Origin: Thiemannella venezuelensis
GTDB lineage: Bacteria; Actinomycetota; Actinomycetes; Streptosporangiales; Streptosporangiaceae
NCBI RefSeq assembly: GCF_014203605.1
Contig: NZ_JACHJJ010000018.1
Coordinates: forward strand, 120,133-184,132
Reading direction: 5' to 3'
DNA length: 64,000 nucleotides
The notes beneath the pieces were generated by a model, which ran no database searches, was not told where the DNA came from, and saw nothing but the letters and a program-made list of their open reading frames with translations. Below are positions 42,285 to 54,391 of this stretch, one piece after another; the stretch's first letter is position 1; the number at the start of each line of letters is the position of its first letter. The position numbers were made by a program, and so were the translations under genes.

Positions 42285-43238
42285 GTGCGAGGCTGGCACG
42301 GATTGCAGGACGTGCCCGAGGACTGGGGCAGGTCCGTCATCACGATCGGCGTCTTCGACGGCGTGCACACCGGTCACCAGCAGATGGTGGCCCGCGCCGT
42401 CGCGATGGCCGGCCGGCTCGGGCTGCCCTCGGTGGTCGTGACGTTCGATCCCCACCCGGACGAGGTGGTCCGGCCGGGCACGCACCCGCCCCGGCTGACC
42501 ACGGCCAGGCACCGCACCGAGCTGCTGGCCGCGCTGGGCGTGGACGCGGTCTGCGTGCTCCCGTTCACGCTGGAGTTCTCCCGGATGAGCCCGGACGAGT
42601 TCGTGCAGACCGTGCTGGTCGACCGGTTGCACGCGGCGGGGGTCGTGGTGGGGGAGAACTTCCGCTTCGGCCACAAGGCCTCCGGCGACGTCGAGACGCT
42701 GCGGACCCTGGGGGAGAAGTACGACTTCGAGGCCGAGGGGGTGCCCCTGGTGAGCAACGGGGAGGCCATCTCCTCCACCCGGATCCGCGAGCGGCTCGCC
42801 GCGGGGGACATCGAGGCGGTCACCGCCGCGCTGGGCCGTCCGCACCGGGTGGAGGGCGTGGTGGTCCGCGGCTACCAGCGCGGGCGCCAGCTGGGCTTCC
42901 CGACCGCCAACGTCGAGTCGCCGGAGTTCACCGCGATCCCCGCCGACGGGGTCTACGCCGGGTGGCTGCGGTGCATCCCGACAGGGAACCTGCCGGCCGT
43001 CTACGAGGGCGAGCGCTGGCCGGCCGCGATCTCCGTGGGCACCAACCCGACCTTCGAGGGCGTGCCCCGCACCGTCGAGGCCTACGCGCTCGACCGCGAC
43101 GACCTGGAACTGTACGGCGCGCACGTGGCCGTCGAGTTCGGCCACCGGCTCCGCGGCAACACGAGGTTCGACTCGATCGAGGCGCTGGTCGAGCAGATCA
43201 ACGCCGACGTCGACGAGACCCGCCGCCTCACCTCCTGA
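42285..43238 (+). CDS. ribF: Bifunctional riboflavin kinase/FAD synthetase RibF
   Basis: A 317-aa enzyme that converts riboflavin to FMN and FAD. The FAD synthetase half has ITIGVFDGVHTGHQQMV (residues ~17-33), VVTFDPHPDEVV and ISSTRIRERLAAGDIE, including the nucleotidyl-transfer signature. The riboflavin kinase half has GYQRGRQLGFPTANVESPEFTAIPADGVYAGWL and SVGTNPTFEG. GTG 42285, preceded by GAGGGAAGAGG, fits family starts (RGWHGLQDVPEDWGRS); an ATG 45 bp upstream is possible. Confidence 0.95.
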   Translation: MRGWHGLQDVPEDWGRSVITIGVFDGVHTGHQQMVARAVAMAGRLGLPSVVVTFDPHPDEVVRPGTHPPRLTTARHRTELLAALGVDAVCVLPFTLEFSRMSPDEFVQTVLVDRLHAAGVVVGENFRFGHKASGDVETLRTLGEKYDFEAEGVPLVSNGEAISSTRIRERLAAGDIEAVTAALGRPHRVEGVVVRGYQRGRQLGFPTANVESPEFTAIPADGVYAGWLRCIPTGNLPAVYEGERWPAAISVGTNPTFEGVPRTVEAYALDRDDLELYGAHVAVEFGHRLRGNTRFDSIEALVEQINADVDETRRLTS

Positions 43239-43725
43239 CCCGGCCGGTCCGGAGGGCGGAGCCCGGAGCCTCTGCGGATCTCCGGAGCCCGTCCGATCCA
43301 GGACAGGGGCGTCCTCGCGGGGGCACGGGAGCCCCGTCGGCCAGCGGTTCCGCGGCCGCCAGCGAGCACACGCCCACGCTCGCCCGCGCCCGCGCCCGCA
43401 CCGGCAGGCGAGCCGACAGCACGCCCTCCGGCCCTTCGTACGACACTCCCTCGGCCAGTCCGTCCCGGCCTCCGAGGGCCGCCCAGGCGTGGAGGGTCGC
43501 CGCGTCGTCTCCGTACATCATCCGGCCAGTCTGCCCGAGCCCTCGGGACGCCGGCGGCGGGGGCGGCACATCGCTGTTTCACTGGATCGACGCCTCGGGG
43601 GCCAACCGGGCGTTCCAGGGCGTCGCTCCTTGGAAGCTTGTGTCGCCCGCCCGGAGCGATTCCCCTTCCCAGAGATGTAATTCCAGTTACCATAACTTGC
43701 GTTACTATTCCTGGAGGTGGGTTGC
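43239..43725 (-). other. Gene-poor stretch with a weak minus-strand coding trace
   Basis: 487 bp between ribF and the STAND ATPase. The only protein-like signal is a minus-strand frame beginning MMYGDDAATLHAWAALGG at 43522 and reading RDGLAEGVSYEGPEGVLSARLPVRARA before becoming Pro/Arg-rich. It might be a decayed short gene. The right part (43670-43725) is AT-rich and holds the promoter/dyad of the ATPase gene. Confidence 0.3.
43682..43715. promoter_or_regulatory. Symmetric discontinuous palindrome at the STAND ATPase promoter
   Basis: TCCAG-N6-TAAC-N4-GTTA-N6-CTGGA is exactly symmetric about the point between 43698 and 43699. It lies in the AT-rich 5' region and abuts the Shine-Dalgarno sequence GGAGG, a position suited to repression. 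Its right end overlaps the ribosome site, so an RNA hairpin effect is also possible. Confidence 0.55.
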
Positions 43726-45201
43726 TTGCAGGCATGGACCAAGCCGGACCTGCTCTTCGACCGGGAGACCGAGTGGGAGGATCTGGTGGAGTTCGCCGGG
43801 AACCCGGCCTCCGGTGCGACGCTGGCCTTGGTCTACGGCCGCAGACGTCAGGGTAAGACCCTGCTGCTCGAACTGCTCACCGAGGCCGCCGGTGGATTCA
43901 TGTTCACCGGCCTTCAGCAGTCCGACACACAGAACCGGGCGGATCTCGCCACCGCGTACGCGCGCCACACCGGGCTTCCGGGTGCCGCCTTCGGCGACTG
44001 GCGGGAAGCCGTCGATGCGCTGCTCCGGCTCGGGGAGGGCAGGGACCAGCCGGTCACGGTCGTGCTGGACGAGTTCTCCTACCTGCTGGAGGCGGCCCCT
44101 CCGCTGGCCTCGATCGTCCAGAACGCGCTCAGCCCGCGCAGCCACGCCAAGACCCGGACGCGGACGCGGCTGATCCTGTGCGGGAGCGCGATCACCACGA
44201 TGCGGGGGCTGCTGGGCGGCAGCGCCCCGCTCAGGGGCCGGGCGACCCTCGAACTCATGGTCGATCCCCTGGGATACCGGGACGCGGCCGAGTTCTGGGG
44301 GGTGGCGCATGACCCCGAGCTGGCCTTCCGGCTGCACGCTCTGGTCGGCGGTACCCCCGCCTACCGGGAGATGTCTTTCGACGCGCCGATGAGCGCGGCC
44401 GACTTCGACGGCTGGGTCGCCCGCCGGCTGCTCCGTCCGGCGAGTGCGATGTTCCGTGAGGGCGATGTCCTGCTCCATGAGGAGCCGGGCCTCGGTGATC
44501 CCGCGCTGCATTACGCGGTGCTCGCCGCGATCAGCAGGGGAGCGCACAAGAGGGGTGAGATCGCGACCGTTCTCGGCCGGCCCGACAGCGCGCTGACCTA
44601 CCCGCTGCTCATGCTGGAGCACACCCTCCTGATCGAGCGGCTCGACGACGCCTTCCGGCAGAAGCGGCCCGTCTACCGGATCGCGGAGCCGCTCATCCGC
44701 TTTCACCAGCTCGTCATCCGCCCGAACGAAGGCCGTCTGGTCATGCGGGCGGAGAAGCAGGTATGGGCGGAGGCCGCCGACGCGGTCAGCTCATTGATCT
44801 ACGGCCCGCACCTGGAGGACCTGGCCCGCAGGTGGTGCATGGAGCACGCGTCGAAGGAGACCCTCGGAGGCGTCGCCGGTCAGGTGATGCCCGCCGTACT
44901 GGCCTGCAGAAAGGAACGGTCGTCGCACGAGCTGGACGTGGTGGCGATCGAGGCGCGGCTGTCCGCCGCCGATCGGGTGACCGCCATCGGAGAGGTCAAG
45001 GCGACCGCCGTGCCGATGGACACGGGTGCGGTGGAGCGGCTTGAGCACATCCGCGGGCTCCTGGATCCGGGAAAGGTCGACGGGCCGCCCAAGCTGCTGC
45101 TGTTCTCCCGCTCCGGCTTCACCCGGGGACTGCGCGATCTCGCGAAGGCCCGGGACGACGTCGAGCTGATCGACCTGGACCGTCTCTACCGAGGAGACTG
45201 A
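43726..45201 (+). CDS. Archaeal-type STAND ATPase with DUF234 REase-like C-terminus
   Basis: A 491-aa protein of the ATPase domain predominantly from Archaea family. The P-loop is YGRRRQGKTLLLELL (about 37-51), and Walker B is VTVVLDEFSYLL (about 107). A helical/wHTH middle region follows (AISRGAHKRGEIATVLGRPDSALTYPLLMLEHTLLIERL). The C-terminal DUF234 region has HELDVVAIEARL and AIGEVKAT (about 403-425), the D...ExK pattern of a restriction-endonuclease fold. Related proteins are often linked to mobile or conflict loci. The start is set at TTG 43726 behind GGAGGTGG; GTG 43717 lies inside that ribosome site. It breaks the usual ribF-rpsO adjacency, so it is probably acquired. Confidence 0.85.
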   Translation: MQAWTKPDLLFDRETEWEDLVEFAGNPASGATLALVYGRRRQGKTLLLELLTEAAGGFMFTGLQQSDTQNRADLATAYARHTGLPGAAFGDWREAVDALLRLGEGRDQPVTVVLDEFSYLLEAAPPLASIVQNALSPRSHAKTRTRTRLILCGSAITTMRGLLGGSAPLRGRATLELMVDPLGYRDAAEFWGVAHDPELAFRLHALVGGTPAYREMSFDAPMSAADFDGWVARRLLRPASAMFREGDVLLHEEPGLGDPALHYAVLAAISRGAHKRGEIATVLGRPDSALTYPLLMLEHTLLIERLDDAFRQKRPVYRIAEPLIRFHQLVIRPNEGRLVMRAEKQVWAEAADAVSSLIYGPHLEDLARRWCMEHASKETLGGVAGQVMPAVLACRKERSSHELDVVAIEARLSAADRVTAIGEVKATAVPMDTGAVERLEHIRGLLDPGKVDGPPKLLLFSRSGFTRGLRDLAKARDDVELIDLDRLYRGD

Positions 45202-45217
45202 GCACGTCCGACGGGGG

Positions 45218-45850
45218 TCAGCCCGCGGCGGGCGCGGGCGGGACGAGGGCCTGGCGGGCGTAGTCCATCGCGTGGGCGAGCGAGCTCTCCCGGGTCACGC
45301 CGGGCACGCCGATCACGAGCTGGGTGCTGAAGCCGTCCAGCATCGCGCGCAGCCGTACCGAGAAGCTCTCCAGGTCCACGGGGACGGCGAACTCGCCACC
45401 GCGTGCGCCCTGCTCCAGCAGGGCGACCAGGTCGCGGTGCCAGACCAGGTCGAGCTCCAGCTGGGTGTCGCGCAGCTCGGGCACCGCGAGCGTGCGGCCC
45501 CACACGTGGACCCAGAGCAGCCAGCGCGGGTCGGCCGCGCCTTCGGGCAGGTAGAGCTCCACGAAGGCGGGCAGCCGCTCCAGCGCGCTCCCGCCGGCCG
45601 CCAGCAGCGCCGCCCGGCCGGGGACGTGCTTCTCCTCGCTCCAGCGCAGCGTTTCCAGCAGGACCTGGTCCTTGCTGCCGAAGTAGTACAGGACGTGACC
45701 GCCGCTGGTGCCCAGCCGGCGGGCGAGCTCGGCCATCGTCATCTCGGCCGGGCCGTACTCGGCGATCGCCTCCATGGCGGCTTCGAGCATCTGCTCGCGC
45801 GGGCGCTCCAGCCGCCGCCGGACCGTACCGCGCGCCTGACCCCGTGCCAT
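45218..45850 (-). CDS. TetR family transcriptional regulator
   Basis: A 210-aa repressor. Residues ~18-65 form the HTH (REQMLEAAMEAIAEYGPAEMTMAELARRLGTSGGHVLYYFGSKDQVLLETLRW). The helical ligand domain follows (RLPAFVELYLPEGAADPRWLLWVHVWGR). Start MARGQARG at 45850 chosen because the upstream extension runs into the operator region. Divergent from the permease/amidohydrolase operon; two palindromes lie between them, so it most likely controls that operon and itself. Confidence 0.93.
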   Translation of the reverse strand: MARGQARGTVRRRLERPREQMLEAAMEAIAEYGPAEMTMAELARRLGTSGGHVLYYFGSKDQVLLETLRWSEEKHVPGRAALLAAGGSALERLPAFVELYLPEGAADPRWLLWVHVWGRTLAVPELRDTQLELDLVWHRDLVALLEQGARGGEFAVPVDLESFSVRLRAMLDGFSTQLVIGVPGVTRESSLAHAMDYARQALVPPAPAAG

Positions 45851-45912
45851 GTCGCCTCGTTCCGGTAACAGGTCGTCAAAGCCCACTTGACGCACGACTC
45901 TACGACAGTGCA

Positions 45913-45949
45913 TTTTGAATGGCATTCAAAACTTTGAACGTCATTCAAA
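45913..45949. promoter_or_regulatory. Two adjacent TetR-type operators
   Basis: Site A is TTTTGAATG-G-CATTCAAAA (45913-45931), a perfect 9-bp inverted repeat. Site B is TTTGAACG-T-CATTCAAA (45933-45949), the same half-sites with one mismatch. They are one base apart, giving a 20-bp centre-to-centre spacing. They lie between the divergent TetR and permease genes. Confidence 0.8.
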
Positions 45950-45973
45950 ATGATCGTCGTGTGAGGAGCTCCC

Positions 45974-47356
45974 GTGCTCGACCAGACCGCTCTCACGCCG
46001 CAAGCGGCTCCATCCCTGCCCCGCGTGCTCGGCCTGTTCGGCGCGGTCATGCTCACCCTGTCGTGTATCACGCCCACCTCGTCGCTGTTCATCATCGTTC
46101 CCGAGGTGCTGGCCGGGCAGGGGAGCGGCGCGGTGCTCGCACTGGCCGCGGGCCTGGTGGTCTCGGCCGGTATCGCGTTCTGCTACGCCGAGCTGGGCAC
46201 GCTCGCGCCGAGCTCCGGCGGCGAGTACGCCATGGTGACCACGGTGCTCGGCCGGTTCGCCGGCTGGATCACCTTCGGGCTCTCGGCCTCCCTCCTGGTC
46301 GTCATCCCGCCGATCATCGCGCTGGGCACCGCCGACTACCTGGCGGACCTGTTCACCGTGGACCGCGCGCTCGCCGGAGCGGTCGTCATGCTGCTGGCCA
46401 CGCTGTTCGCCGTGCTCGACGTCCGCTCCAACGCCTTCATCACCGGCATCTTCCTCGCCATCGAGATCATCGCCGCCGCCGTGGTCGCCGGCTTCGGCTT
46501 CCTCAACTCCCAGCGCGACGTGTCGGTGCTGGTCTCCCCGGTGGTGCCCGACGGGCAGGGCGGGCTCTCGGCCTTCTCCCTGGGAATCCTGATGGCCGGG
46601 CTCACGGTCACGATGTTCTCCTTCAACGGCTTCGGCTCGGCCGTCTACCTCACCGAGGAGATCAAGGACCCGCGCCGCAACGTCCCCCGGACCGTCTTCT
46701 GGGCGCTCGGCCTGGCCGGAGCGATCATCATCATCCCCACGGCCGCCGCGGTGCTCGGCGTCGGCTCGCTCGACGACCTGGTCAACGGGACCTTCCCCGA
46801 CTACGTGCGGGCCTGGACCAGCCCCGGCTTCGCCGCCGTGATCAACCTGGGCATCGCGATCGCGATCCTCAACGCGGTGCTGGTCATGGCGCTGCAGAAC
46901 GGCCGCGTCATCTTCGCCTCCGGCCGCGACCGCGCCTGGCCCGAGCCGGTCAACCGGGCCCTCACCAGGCTCCACCCCAGGTGGGGCTCGCCCTGGGTGA
47001 GCACCCTGGCCATCGGTCTGCCCGGCGCGCTGATGGCGGCCCTGTTCGACATCGAGGGCCTGCTCGGCGTCACCTCGGTCATCCTGACGCTGGTCTCCCT
47101 CGTCATCGCGGTCGCCGCCCTGCGCGCCCGCGCCGGCGGCTACCGCAGGGCCGCCGCCTGGCGGATGCCGCTCTGGCCGGTCGTCCCGGTCGCGGTGATC
47201 GCCGCCCTGCTCTACGCCCTGGCCGAGCAGGAGCTGAAGGACCTGGCCATCGCCGGCGCCATCGTCGCGATCTGCGCGGCCTACTACCTCTTCTACCTGC
47301 GGCCCCGTACGGCGAGCCGCTGGGTCGTGGCGACCCCGGAGGACGAGGCCGCGTGA
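45974..47356 (+). CDS. APC family amino acid/amine permease
   Basis: A 460-aa transporter with about 12 membrane helices. N-terminal [33 protein letters not shown], then [35 protein letters not shown] (the conserved TM3 region), [31 protein letters not shown] (typical APC motif after TM6) and [34 protein letters not shown]. It imports or exchanges amino acids, amines or related compounds. GTG start behind GGAG. Stop overlaps the amidohydrolase start (GTGA), suggesting uptake and hydrolysis of one substrate. Confidence 0.93.
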   Translation: MLDQTALTPQAAPSLPRVLGLFGAVMLTLSCITPTSSLFIIVPEVLAGQGSGAVLALAAGLVVSAGIAFCYAELGTLAPSSGGEYAMVTTVLGRFAGWITFGLSASLLVVIPPIIALGTADYLADLFTVDRALAGAVVMLLATLFAVLDVRSNAFITGIFLAIEIIAAAVVAGFGFLNSQRDVSVLVSPVVPDGQGGLSAFSLGILMAGLTVTMFSFNGFGSAVYLTEEIKDPRRNVPRTVFWALGLAGAIIIIPTAAAVLGVGSLDDLVNGTFPDYVRAWTSPGFAAVINLGIAIAILNAVLVMALQNGRVIFASGRDRAWPEPVNRALTRLHPRWGSPWVSTLAIGLPGALMAALFDIEGLLGVTSVILTLVSLVIAVAALRARAGGYRRAAAWRMPLWPVVPVAVIAALLYALAEQELKDLAIAGAIVAICAAYYLFYLRPRTASRWVVATPEDEAA

Positions 47357-48969
47357 ACGACCTGGTGGTGCGCAACGCCCGCATCCACACCGTGGACCCC
47401 GCGCTCCCGCGGGCGCAGGCGCTGGCGGTGAAGGACGGGCGGATCACCTGGGTCGGCGACGACGCCTCCCGCCCGGAGGCCGCGGAGGTGGTCGACGCGG
47501 GCGGGCGGCTGGTCCTGCCCGGGTTCGTGGACGCCCACAACCACGTGCGGCTCGGCTCGGACGCGGCGTGCGTCCAGCTCGCCGGGGCGGGCTCCCTGGC
47601 GGAGATCGGGCGGCGGATCGCCGCCTGGCGGGCGGCCAACCCGGACGCCCGGTGGATCGAGTGCGAGGGCTTCGAGTACTCCGCGATCCCCGGCGGCCGG
47701 ATGCCGCGCGCCGCCGACCTGGACCCGCTCACCGGGGGCCTGCCCGCCTTCGTGTTCGGGTACGACGTGCACACCATGTGGCTGAACACGGCCGGCCTGC
47801 GCGAGCTGGGCATCGACCGCGACCGCACCGACCTGCCGTACGGCGTGGCCGAGACGGACGAGGCGGGCGAGCCGACCGGGTTCGTCACCGAGTTCGCGGT
47901 GCGCGGGCTCTCCCGGGACGGGCAGCGCGCCCTGGCGGAGCTGGGCGTGCCGTGGGCGAGCGCCGAGCGGCAGTATCCGAGGCTGCTGGCCAGCCTCGAC
48001 ATGGCCACCGGGTACGGCATCACCACGATCGTCGAGCCGCAGAACTCGCTGGACGACCTGGCGCTGTTCGAGCGGGCCCGGGCCGAGGGGCGGCTCCGGT
48101 CGAGGGTGATCGCGGCCCTGTTCCACCCCCGGGGGACGGGCCGGGCCGAGCTGGCGGAGTTCGCGGCGGCGGCCCGCGGCGGGGACGAGTGGCTGCGGGC
48201 CGGCCCGCTCAAGCTCTACATCGACGACGTGGTGGAGCCGCACACGGCGGCGCTGCTGGAGCCGTACTGCGGGCACGCGCACCGGGGGGAGACCTTCTAC
48301 CCGCCGGAGGAGTTCGCGCGGCTGCTGGCCGAGCTGGACGCGGCGGGGTTCCAGGCGTTCGTGCACGCCACCGGGGACCGGGGCATCCGCACCGTGCTGG
48401 ACGCCGTCGAGCACGCCCGGCGGGTGAACGGTCCCCGCGACGCCCGCCACCAGGTCGTCCACGTCGAGTGCCTCGACCCGGCGGACGTGCCGCGCTTCGC
48501 CGAACTGGGCGTCGTCGCCTGCATGCAGCCCCGGCACTGCTCGCCGGACATCGCCGGGCCCGGTCACGACTGGGCCGAGGCCGTGGGACCCGGCCGGTGG
48601 GCCAAGGCGTGGCCGATGCGCTCGCTGCACGAGGCGGGAGCCGTCCTGGCGTTCTCCAGCGACTGGAACGTGGCCGAGATGGACCCCATGATCGGCATCT
48701 ACACCGCCGTCACCCGCAGGGGCCTGGCGGGCGGCCCCGCCTGGGTGCCGGAGGAGACCGTCGACCTGGAGACCGCGGTCCGTGCCTACACCCTGGGCTC
48801 GGCCCACGCCAACTTCTGCGACCACGACCGGGGCTCCCTGACCGCGGGCAAGCTCGCCGACCTGGTGATCCTCTCCGAGGACCTCTTCGGGATCCCGGTG
48901 GAGCGCATCCCGCACGTGCGCGCCGAGACCGTGATCGTGGACGGCCGGGTCGTCCACGAGGCGGGCTGA
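47353..48969 (+). CDS. Amidohydrolase family protein (YtcJ-like, amidohydrolase 3)
   Basis: A 538-aa metal-dependent hydrolase. N-terminal [37 protein letters not shown], metal-binding [11 protein letters not shown] (HxH about residues 60-62), [68 protein letters not shown] and [24 protein letters not shown]. The C-terminal composite barrel ends in [14 protein letters not shown]. The family hydrolyses amides, formyl or imide groups; the substrate is unknown. GTG start overlaps the permease stop by 4 bp; the longer frame runs through the permease gene. Confidence 0.93.
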   Translation: MNDLVVRNARIHTVDPALPRAQALAVKDGRITWVGDDASRPEAAEVVDAGGRLVLPGFVDAHNHVRLGSDAACVQLAGAGSLAEIGRRIAAWRAANPDARWIECEGFEYSAIPGGRMPRAADLDPLTGGLPAFVFGYDVHTMWLNTAGLRELGIDRDRTDLPYGVAETDEAGEPTGFVTEFAVRGLSRDGQRALAELGVPWASAERQYPRLLASLDMATGYGITTIVEPQNSLDDLALFERARAEGRLRSRVIAALFHPRGTGRAELAEFAAAARGGDEWLRAGPLKLYIDDVVEPHTAALLEPYCGHAHRGETFYPPEEFARLLAELDAAGFQAFVHATGDRGIRTVLDAVEHARRVNGPRDARHQVVHVECLDPADVPRFAELGVVACMQPRHCSPDIAGPGHDWAEAVGPGRWAKAWPMRSLHEAGAVLAFSSDWNVAEMDPMIGIYTAVTRRGLAGGPAWVPEETVDLETAVRAYTLGSAHANFCDHDRGSLTAGKLADLVILSEDLFGIPVERIPHVRAETVIVDGRVVHEAG

Positions 48970-49175
48970 CCGGCTCCTCCCGCGCTCCGGATCCGCGGCC
49001 CCGCCGGGCCGCGGCGTGTGCGGGGAGGGGAAGACCGATGGTAGTCTGGCATGTCAGCTCTGTGACCGGTGGTGTTCACGCCCCCGGCCGCTGATCCCGC
49101 CACGGCGACTGTAGGCACGCACGGTCGTTCGGGCTTTCCGAATTCACGTGTGCCCGTAGATGTTCAAGGAGAGAC

Positions 49176-49445
49176 GTGTCGCTCGACAGCGCCGCAAAGA
49201 AGCAGATCATCGGGGAGTACGCCAAGAGCGAGGCCGACACCGGCTCGCCCGAGGTGCAGATCGCACTCCTCAGCAAGCGCATCAGTGAGCTCACCGAGCA
49301 CATGAAGCGCAACAAGCACGACTTCCACAGCCAGCGCGGTCTGCTGCTGCTGGTCGGCCGGCGCCGCCGCCTGCTCAAGTACCTGCAGAACAAGGACATC
49401 GAGCGTTACCGTTCGCTTATCGAGCGGCTCGGCCTGCGCCGCTAG
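49176..49445 (+). CDS. rpsO: 30S ribosomal protein S15
   Basis: An 89-aa S15: [69 protein letters not shown], the family signature, standard length. It binds 16S rRNA early in 30S assembly. GTG start behind AAGGAGAG. The 206-bp upstream region shows no other gene. It is followed by a strong TTCG-loop hairpin and then pnp. Confidence 0.97.
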   Translation: MSLDSAAKKQIIGEYAKSEADTGSPEVQIALLSKRISELTEHMKRNKHDFHSQRGLLLLVGRRRRLLKYLQNKDIERYRSLIERLGLRR

Positions 49446-49452
49446 CATGACG

Positions 49453-49478
49453 GGGGAGCGGCGTTCGCGCCGCTCCCC
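49453..49478 (+). terminator. rpsO terminator, 11-bp stem with TTCG tetraloop
   Basis: GGGGAGCGGCG (49453-49463), loop TTCG, CGCCGCTCCCC (49468-49478), starting 7 bases after the rpsO stop. Confidence 0.8.
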
Positions 49479-49614
49479 GTCTCATGGGGCCGCCTCCGGC
49501 GCGTCGTGATGCCGAAAGGCCCGCTCCATGAGCAAACTGAATAGCCGAGAAGTGCCCCGCGTCCGCAAGCAAACGCGCCCCACGGCGTCGGAGGGCCGGT
49601 CCTCGGTAGTGGCC

Positions 49615-49652
49615 CCCGGTCGCGCACGGCTCCGAGCCGTGCGCGGACCGGG
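49615..49652 (+). promoter_or_regulatory. Long hairpin in the pnp leader
   Basis: CCCGGT-CGCGCACGGC (49615-49630) pairs with GCCGTGCGCG-ACCGGG (49636-49652) with a 5-base loop and one bulged G. Double-stranded leader structures of this kind are the RNase III/PNPase autoregulation target in other bacteria; that role here is inferred from position. Confidence 0.55.
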
Positions 49653-49763
49653 CGCTTCGATCGAAGACCGGCGCTGCACCTACGGGGAAGCGGCGAGAAG
49701 ACGACCCAGGCACGACACGCGTGCCTGGGCGGACGCGGGCGACCGACCACAAGGAGGTCCCCC

Positions 49764-52105
49764 GTGGAGGGTGTCCACAGCAGTGAAGCCGTCATCGACA
49801 ACGGCTCCTTCGGCACGCGCACCATCCGGTTCGAGACCGGGCGGCTCGCGCGCCAGGCGGCGGGTTCCGCCGTCGTCCACCTGGACGACGAGACGATGGT
49901 CCTGTCCGCGACCACCGCGTCCAAGAACCCCAAGGACAACCTCGACTTCTTCCCCCTGACGGTGGACGTCGAGGAGCGCATGTACGCCGCGGGCCGCATC
50001 CCCGGCTCGTTCTTCCGGCGCGAGGGCCGTCCCTCCGAGGACGCCATCCTCACCTGCCGCCTGATCGACCGGCCGCTGCGCCCGTCGTTCGTCAAGGGCC
50101 TGCGCAACGAGATCCAGGTCGTCGCCACGGTCATGGCGCTCCACCCCGACCACCTCTACGACGTGGTCGCGATCAACGCCGCCTCCCTGTCCACCCAGCT
50201 CGCCGGGCTGCCCTTCTCCGGCCCGATCGGCGGCGTGCGCGTCGCGCTGATCGAGGGCCAGTGGATCGGCTTCCCGACCCACACGGAGCTGGAGAGCGCC
50301 ACCTTCGACATGGTCGTGGCCGGCCGCGTCCTGGAGGACGGCGACGTCGCGATCATGATGGTCGAGGCCGAGTCCACCCGCGACACGCTCAAGCTCATCG
50401 CCGACGGCGCCGTCGCGCCGACCGAGGAGACCGTGGCGCAGGGCCTGGAGGCGGCCAAGCCGTTCATCAAGGTGCTCTGCGAGGCGCAGGCCAAGGTGGC
50501 CGGGGTCGCCGCCAAGGAGACCCGCGAGTACCCCCTCTTCCTCGACTACCAGGACGACGTCCTGGAGGCCGTGACCGGCGCGGTCAAGAGCGAGCTCGCC
50601 GCCGCGCTGACCATCGCCGGCAAGCAGGAGCGCGAGACCGAGCTCGACCGGGTGAAGGCGCTGGCCGCCGAGAAGGTCGCCGCCGACTTCGAGGGCCGCG
50701 AGAAGGAGGTCGGCGCCGCCTTCCGGTCGCTGACCAAGAAGCTCATGCGCGAGCGGGTCATCGCCGAGGGCGTGCGGATCGACGGCCGCGGCGTGAAGGA
50801 CATCCGCCAGCTCAACGCCGAGGTGCACGTGGTGCCCCGGGTGCACGGCTCGGCCCTGTTCGAGCGCGGCGAGACCCAGATCCTGGGCGTCACCACGCTG
50901 AACATGCTCCGCATGGAGCAGATGATCGACACGCTCAACCCCGAGCGCACCAAGCGCTACATGCACAACTACAACTTCCCGCCCTACTCCACCGGCGAGA
51001 CCGGCCGGGTGGGATCGCCCAAGCGCCGCGAGATCGGCCACGGCGCCCTCGCTGAGCGGGCGCTCATCCCGGTCCTGCCGGCCCGCGAGGAGTTCCCCTA
51101 CGCGATCCGCCAGGTGTCGGAGGCGCTGGGCTCCAACGGCTCCACCTCCATGGGCTCGGTCTGCGCCAGCACGATGTCCCTGCTGGACGCGGGTGTCCCG
51201 CTGAAGGGCATCGTCGCGGGCATCGCGATGGGCCTGATCAACGAGGGCGACCAGTACGTCACGCTGACCGACATCCTCGGCGCCGAGGACGCCATGGGCG
51301 ACATGGACTTCAAGGTCGCCGGCACCAGGGAGATCATCACCGCCCTGCAGCTCGACACCAAGCTCGACGGCATCCCCGCCTCGGTCCTGGCCGCCGCGCT
51401 GAAGCAGGCCAAGGGCGCCCGCCTGGCCATCATCGACGTGATGCAGGAGGCCATCGACTCCCCGGCGGAGATGAACGCGACGGCCCCGCGCATCATCACG
51501 ATCAAGGTCCCGGTCGACAAGATCGGCGAGGTCATCGGCCCGAAGGGCAAGATGATCAACCAGATCCAGGACGACACCGGCGCCGAGATCACGATCGAGG
51601 ACGACGGCACCATCTACATCGGCGCCACCGACGGCCCGTCCGCCGAGGCCGCCCGGTCGGCGATCAACGCCATCGCCAACCCGCACATGCCGGAGGTCGG
51701 CGAGCGCTACCTGGGCACGGTCGTCAAGATCGCCGCCTTCGGCGCGTTCATCTCCCTCATGCCGGGCAAGGACGGCCTGCTGCACGTCTCCCAGATCCGC
51801 AAGCTGCACGGCGGCAAGCGCATCGAGAACGTCGAGGACGTCATGAACGTCGGCGAGAAGGTCCAGGTGGAGATCGCCGAGATCGACGCGCGCGGCAAGC
51901 TCTCCCTGGTCCCCGTCGAGGTCGTCGAGAAGGAGGCCGAGGCCAGGGGCGAGGCCGGCACCCCCGAGTCGGGAGACTCGGACGCCGCTCCCGCCGCCTC
52001 CGCGGCTCCGGCCGAGGAGCGGCCCGCGGCCGAGGACAAGCCGCGCCGCACCCGTACGCGCACCCGCACCAGCGGGGGCGGTCGCGGAGGAGAAGACCGC
52101 AACTC

Positions 52106-52109
<4 letters not shown>
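49764..52109 (+). CDS. pnp: Polyribonucleotide nucleotidyltransferase (PNPase)
   Basis: A 781-aa phosphorolytic 3'-5' exoribonuclease. First RNase PH domain ([77 protein letters not shown]), helical linker, and second RNase PH domain with catalytic [23 protein letters not shown]. The KH domain follows ([36 protein letters not shown], about 590-630), then S1 ([49 protein letters not shown]). The C-terminal ~60 residues are Glu/Ala then Arg/Thr rich. In actinomycetes it also adds heteropolymeric tails. GTG start behind AAGGAGG. Confidence 0.97.
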
Positions 52110-54263
<2,154 letters not shown>

Positions 54264-54346
54264 GGTCCCGGACCGGACTGCCGGGCTGCCGGTCGGCCTC
54301 GCCCGGACGAGGTCGTGCGCAGCGGCGGGCGGCCGGGAGAGGCCTG

Positions 54347-54374
54347 CCCCGTGGACGGAACTCCGACCACGGGG
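54347..54374. terminator. Hairpin after dapB
   Basis: CCCCGTGG-A-CGGA pairs with TCCG-A-CCACGGGG (54347-54374) with one A/A mismatch and a 2-base gap at the tip. About 85 bp after dapB and 18 bp before the small zinc-ribbon gene. Confidence 0.5.
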
Positions 54375-54391
54375 CCGCCCGTTCTCCCGGT

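Larger units (their letters stand above)
49446..49763 (+). other. rpsO-pnp intergenic leader, no gene seen
   Basis: 318 bp holding two strong hairpins (49453-49478 and 49615-49652), the rpsO terminator and a structured pnp leader. A forward frame starting [15 protein letters not shown] at 49528 is open but Arg/Pro-rich, overlaps pnp out of frame and looks non-coding. Confidence 0.7.

Noticed and set aside
43228..43569. 113-aa minus-strand gene downstream of ribF
   Set aside because: Only the first 40 residues look protein-like; there is no ribosome site and the rest is Pro/Arg-rich, so it is listed only as a weak trace.
45919..48969. 1016-aa frame as a permease-hydrolase fusion
   Set aside because: The first ~475 residues are an out-of-frame reading of the permease; the amidohydrolase begins at GTG 47353.
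49528..49959. 143-aa forward frame in the rpsO-pnp gap
   Set aside because: Arg/Pro/Ser-rich, covers two RNA hairpins and overlaps pnp out of frame.
49680..51809. 709-aa minus-strand open frame opposite pnp
   Set aside because: Composition (DLVD, GGDD runs) is the antisense of Asp/Val/Gly-rich PNPase codons; no start context.
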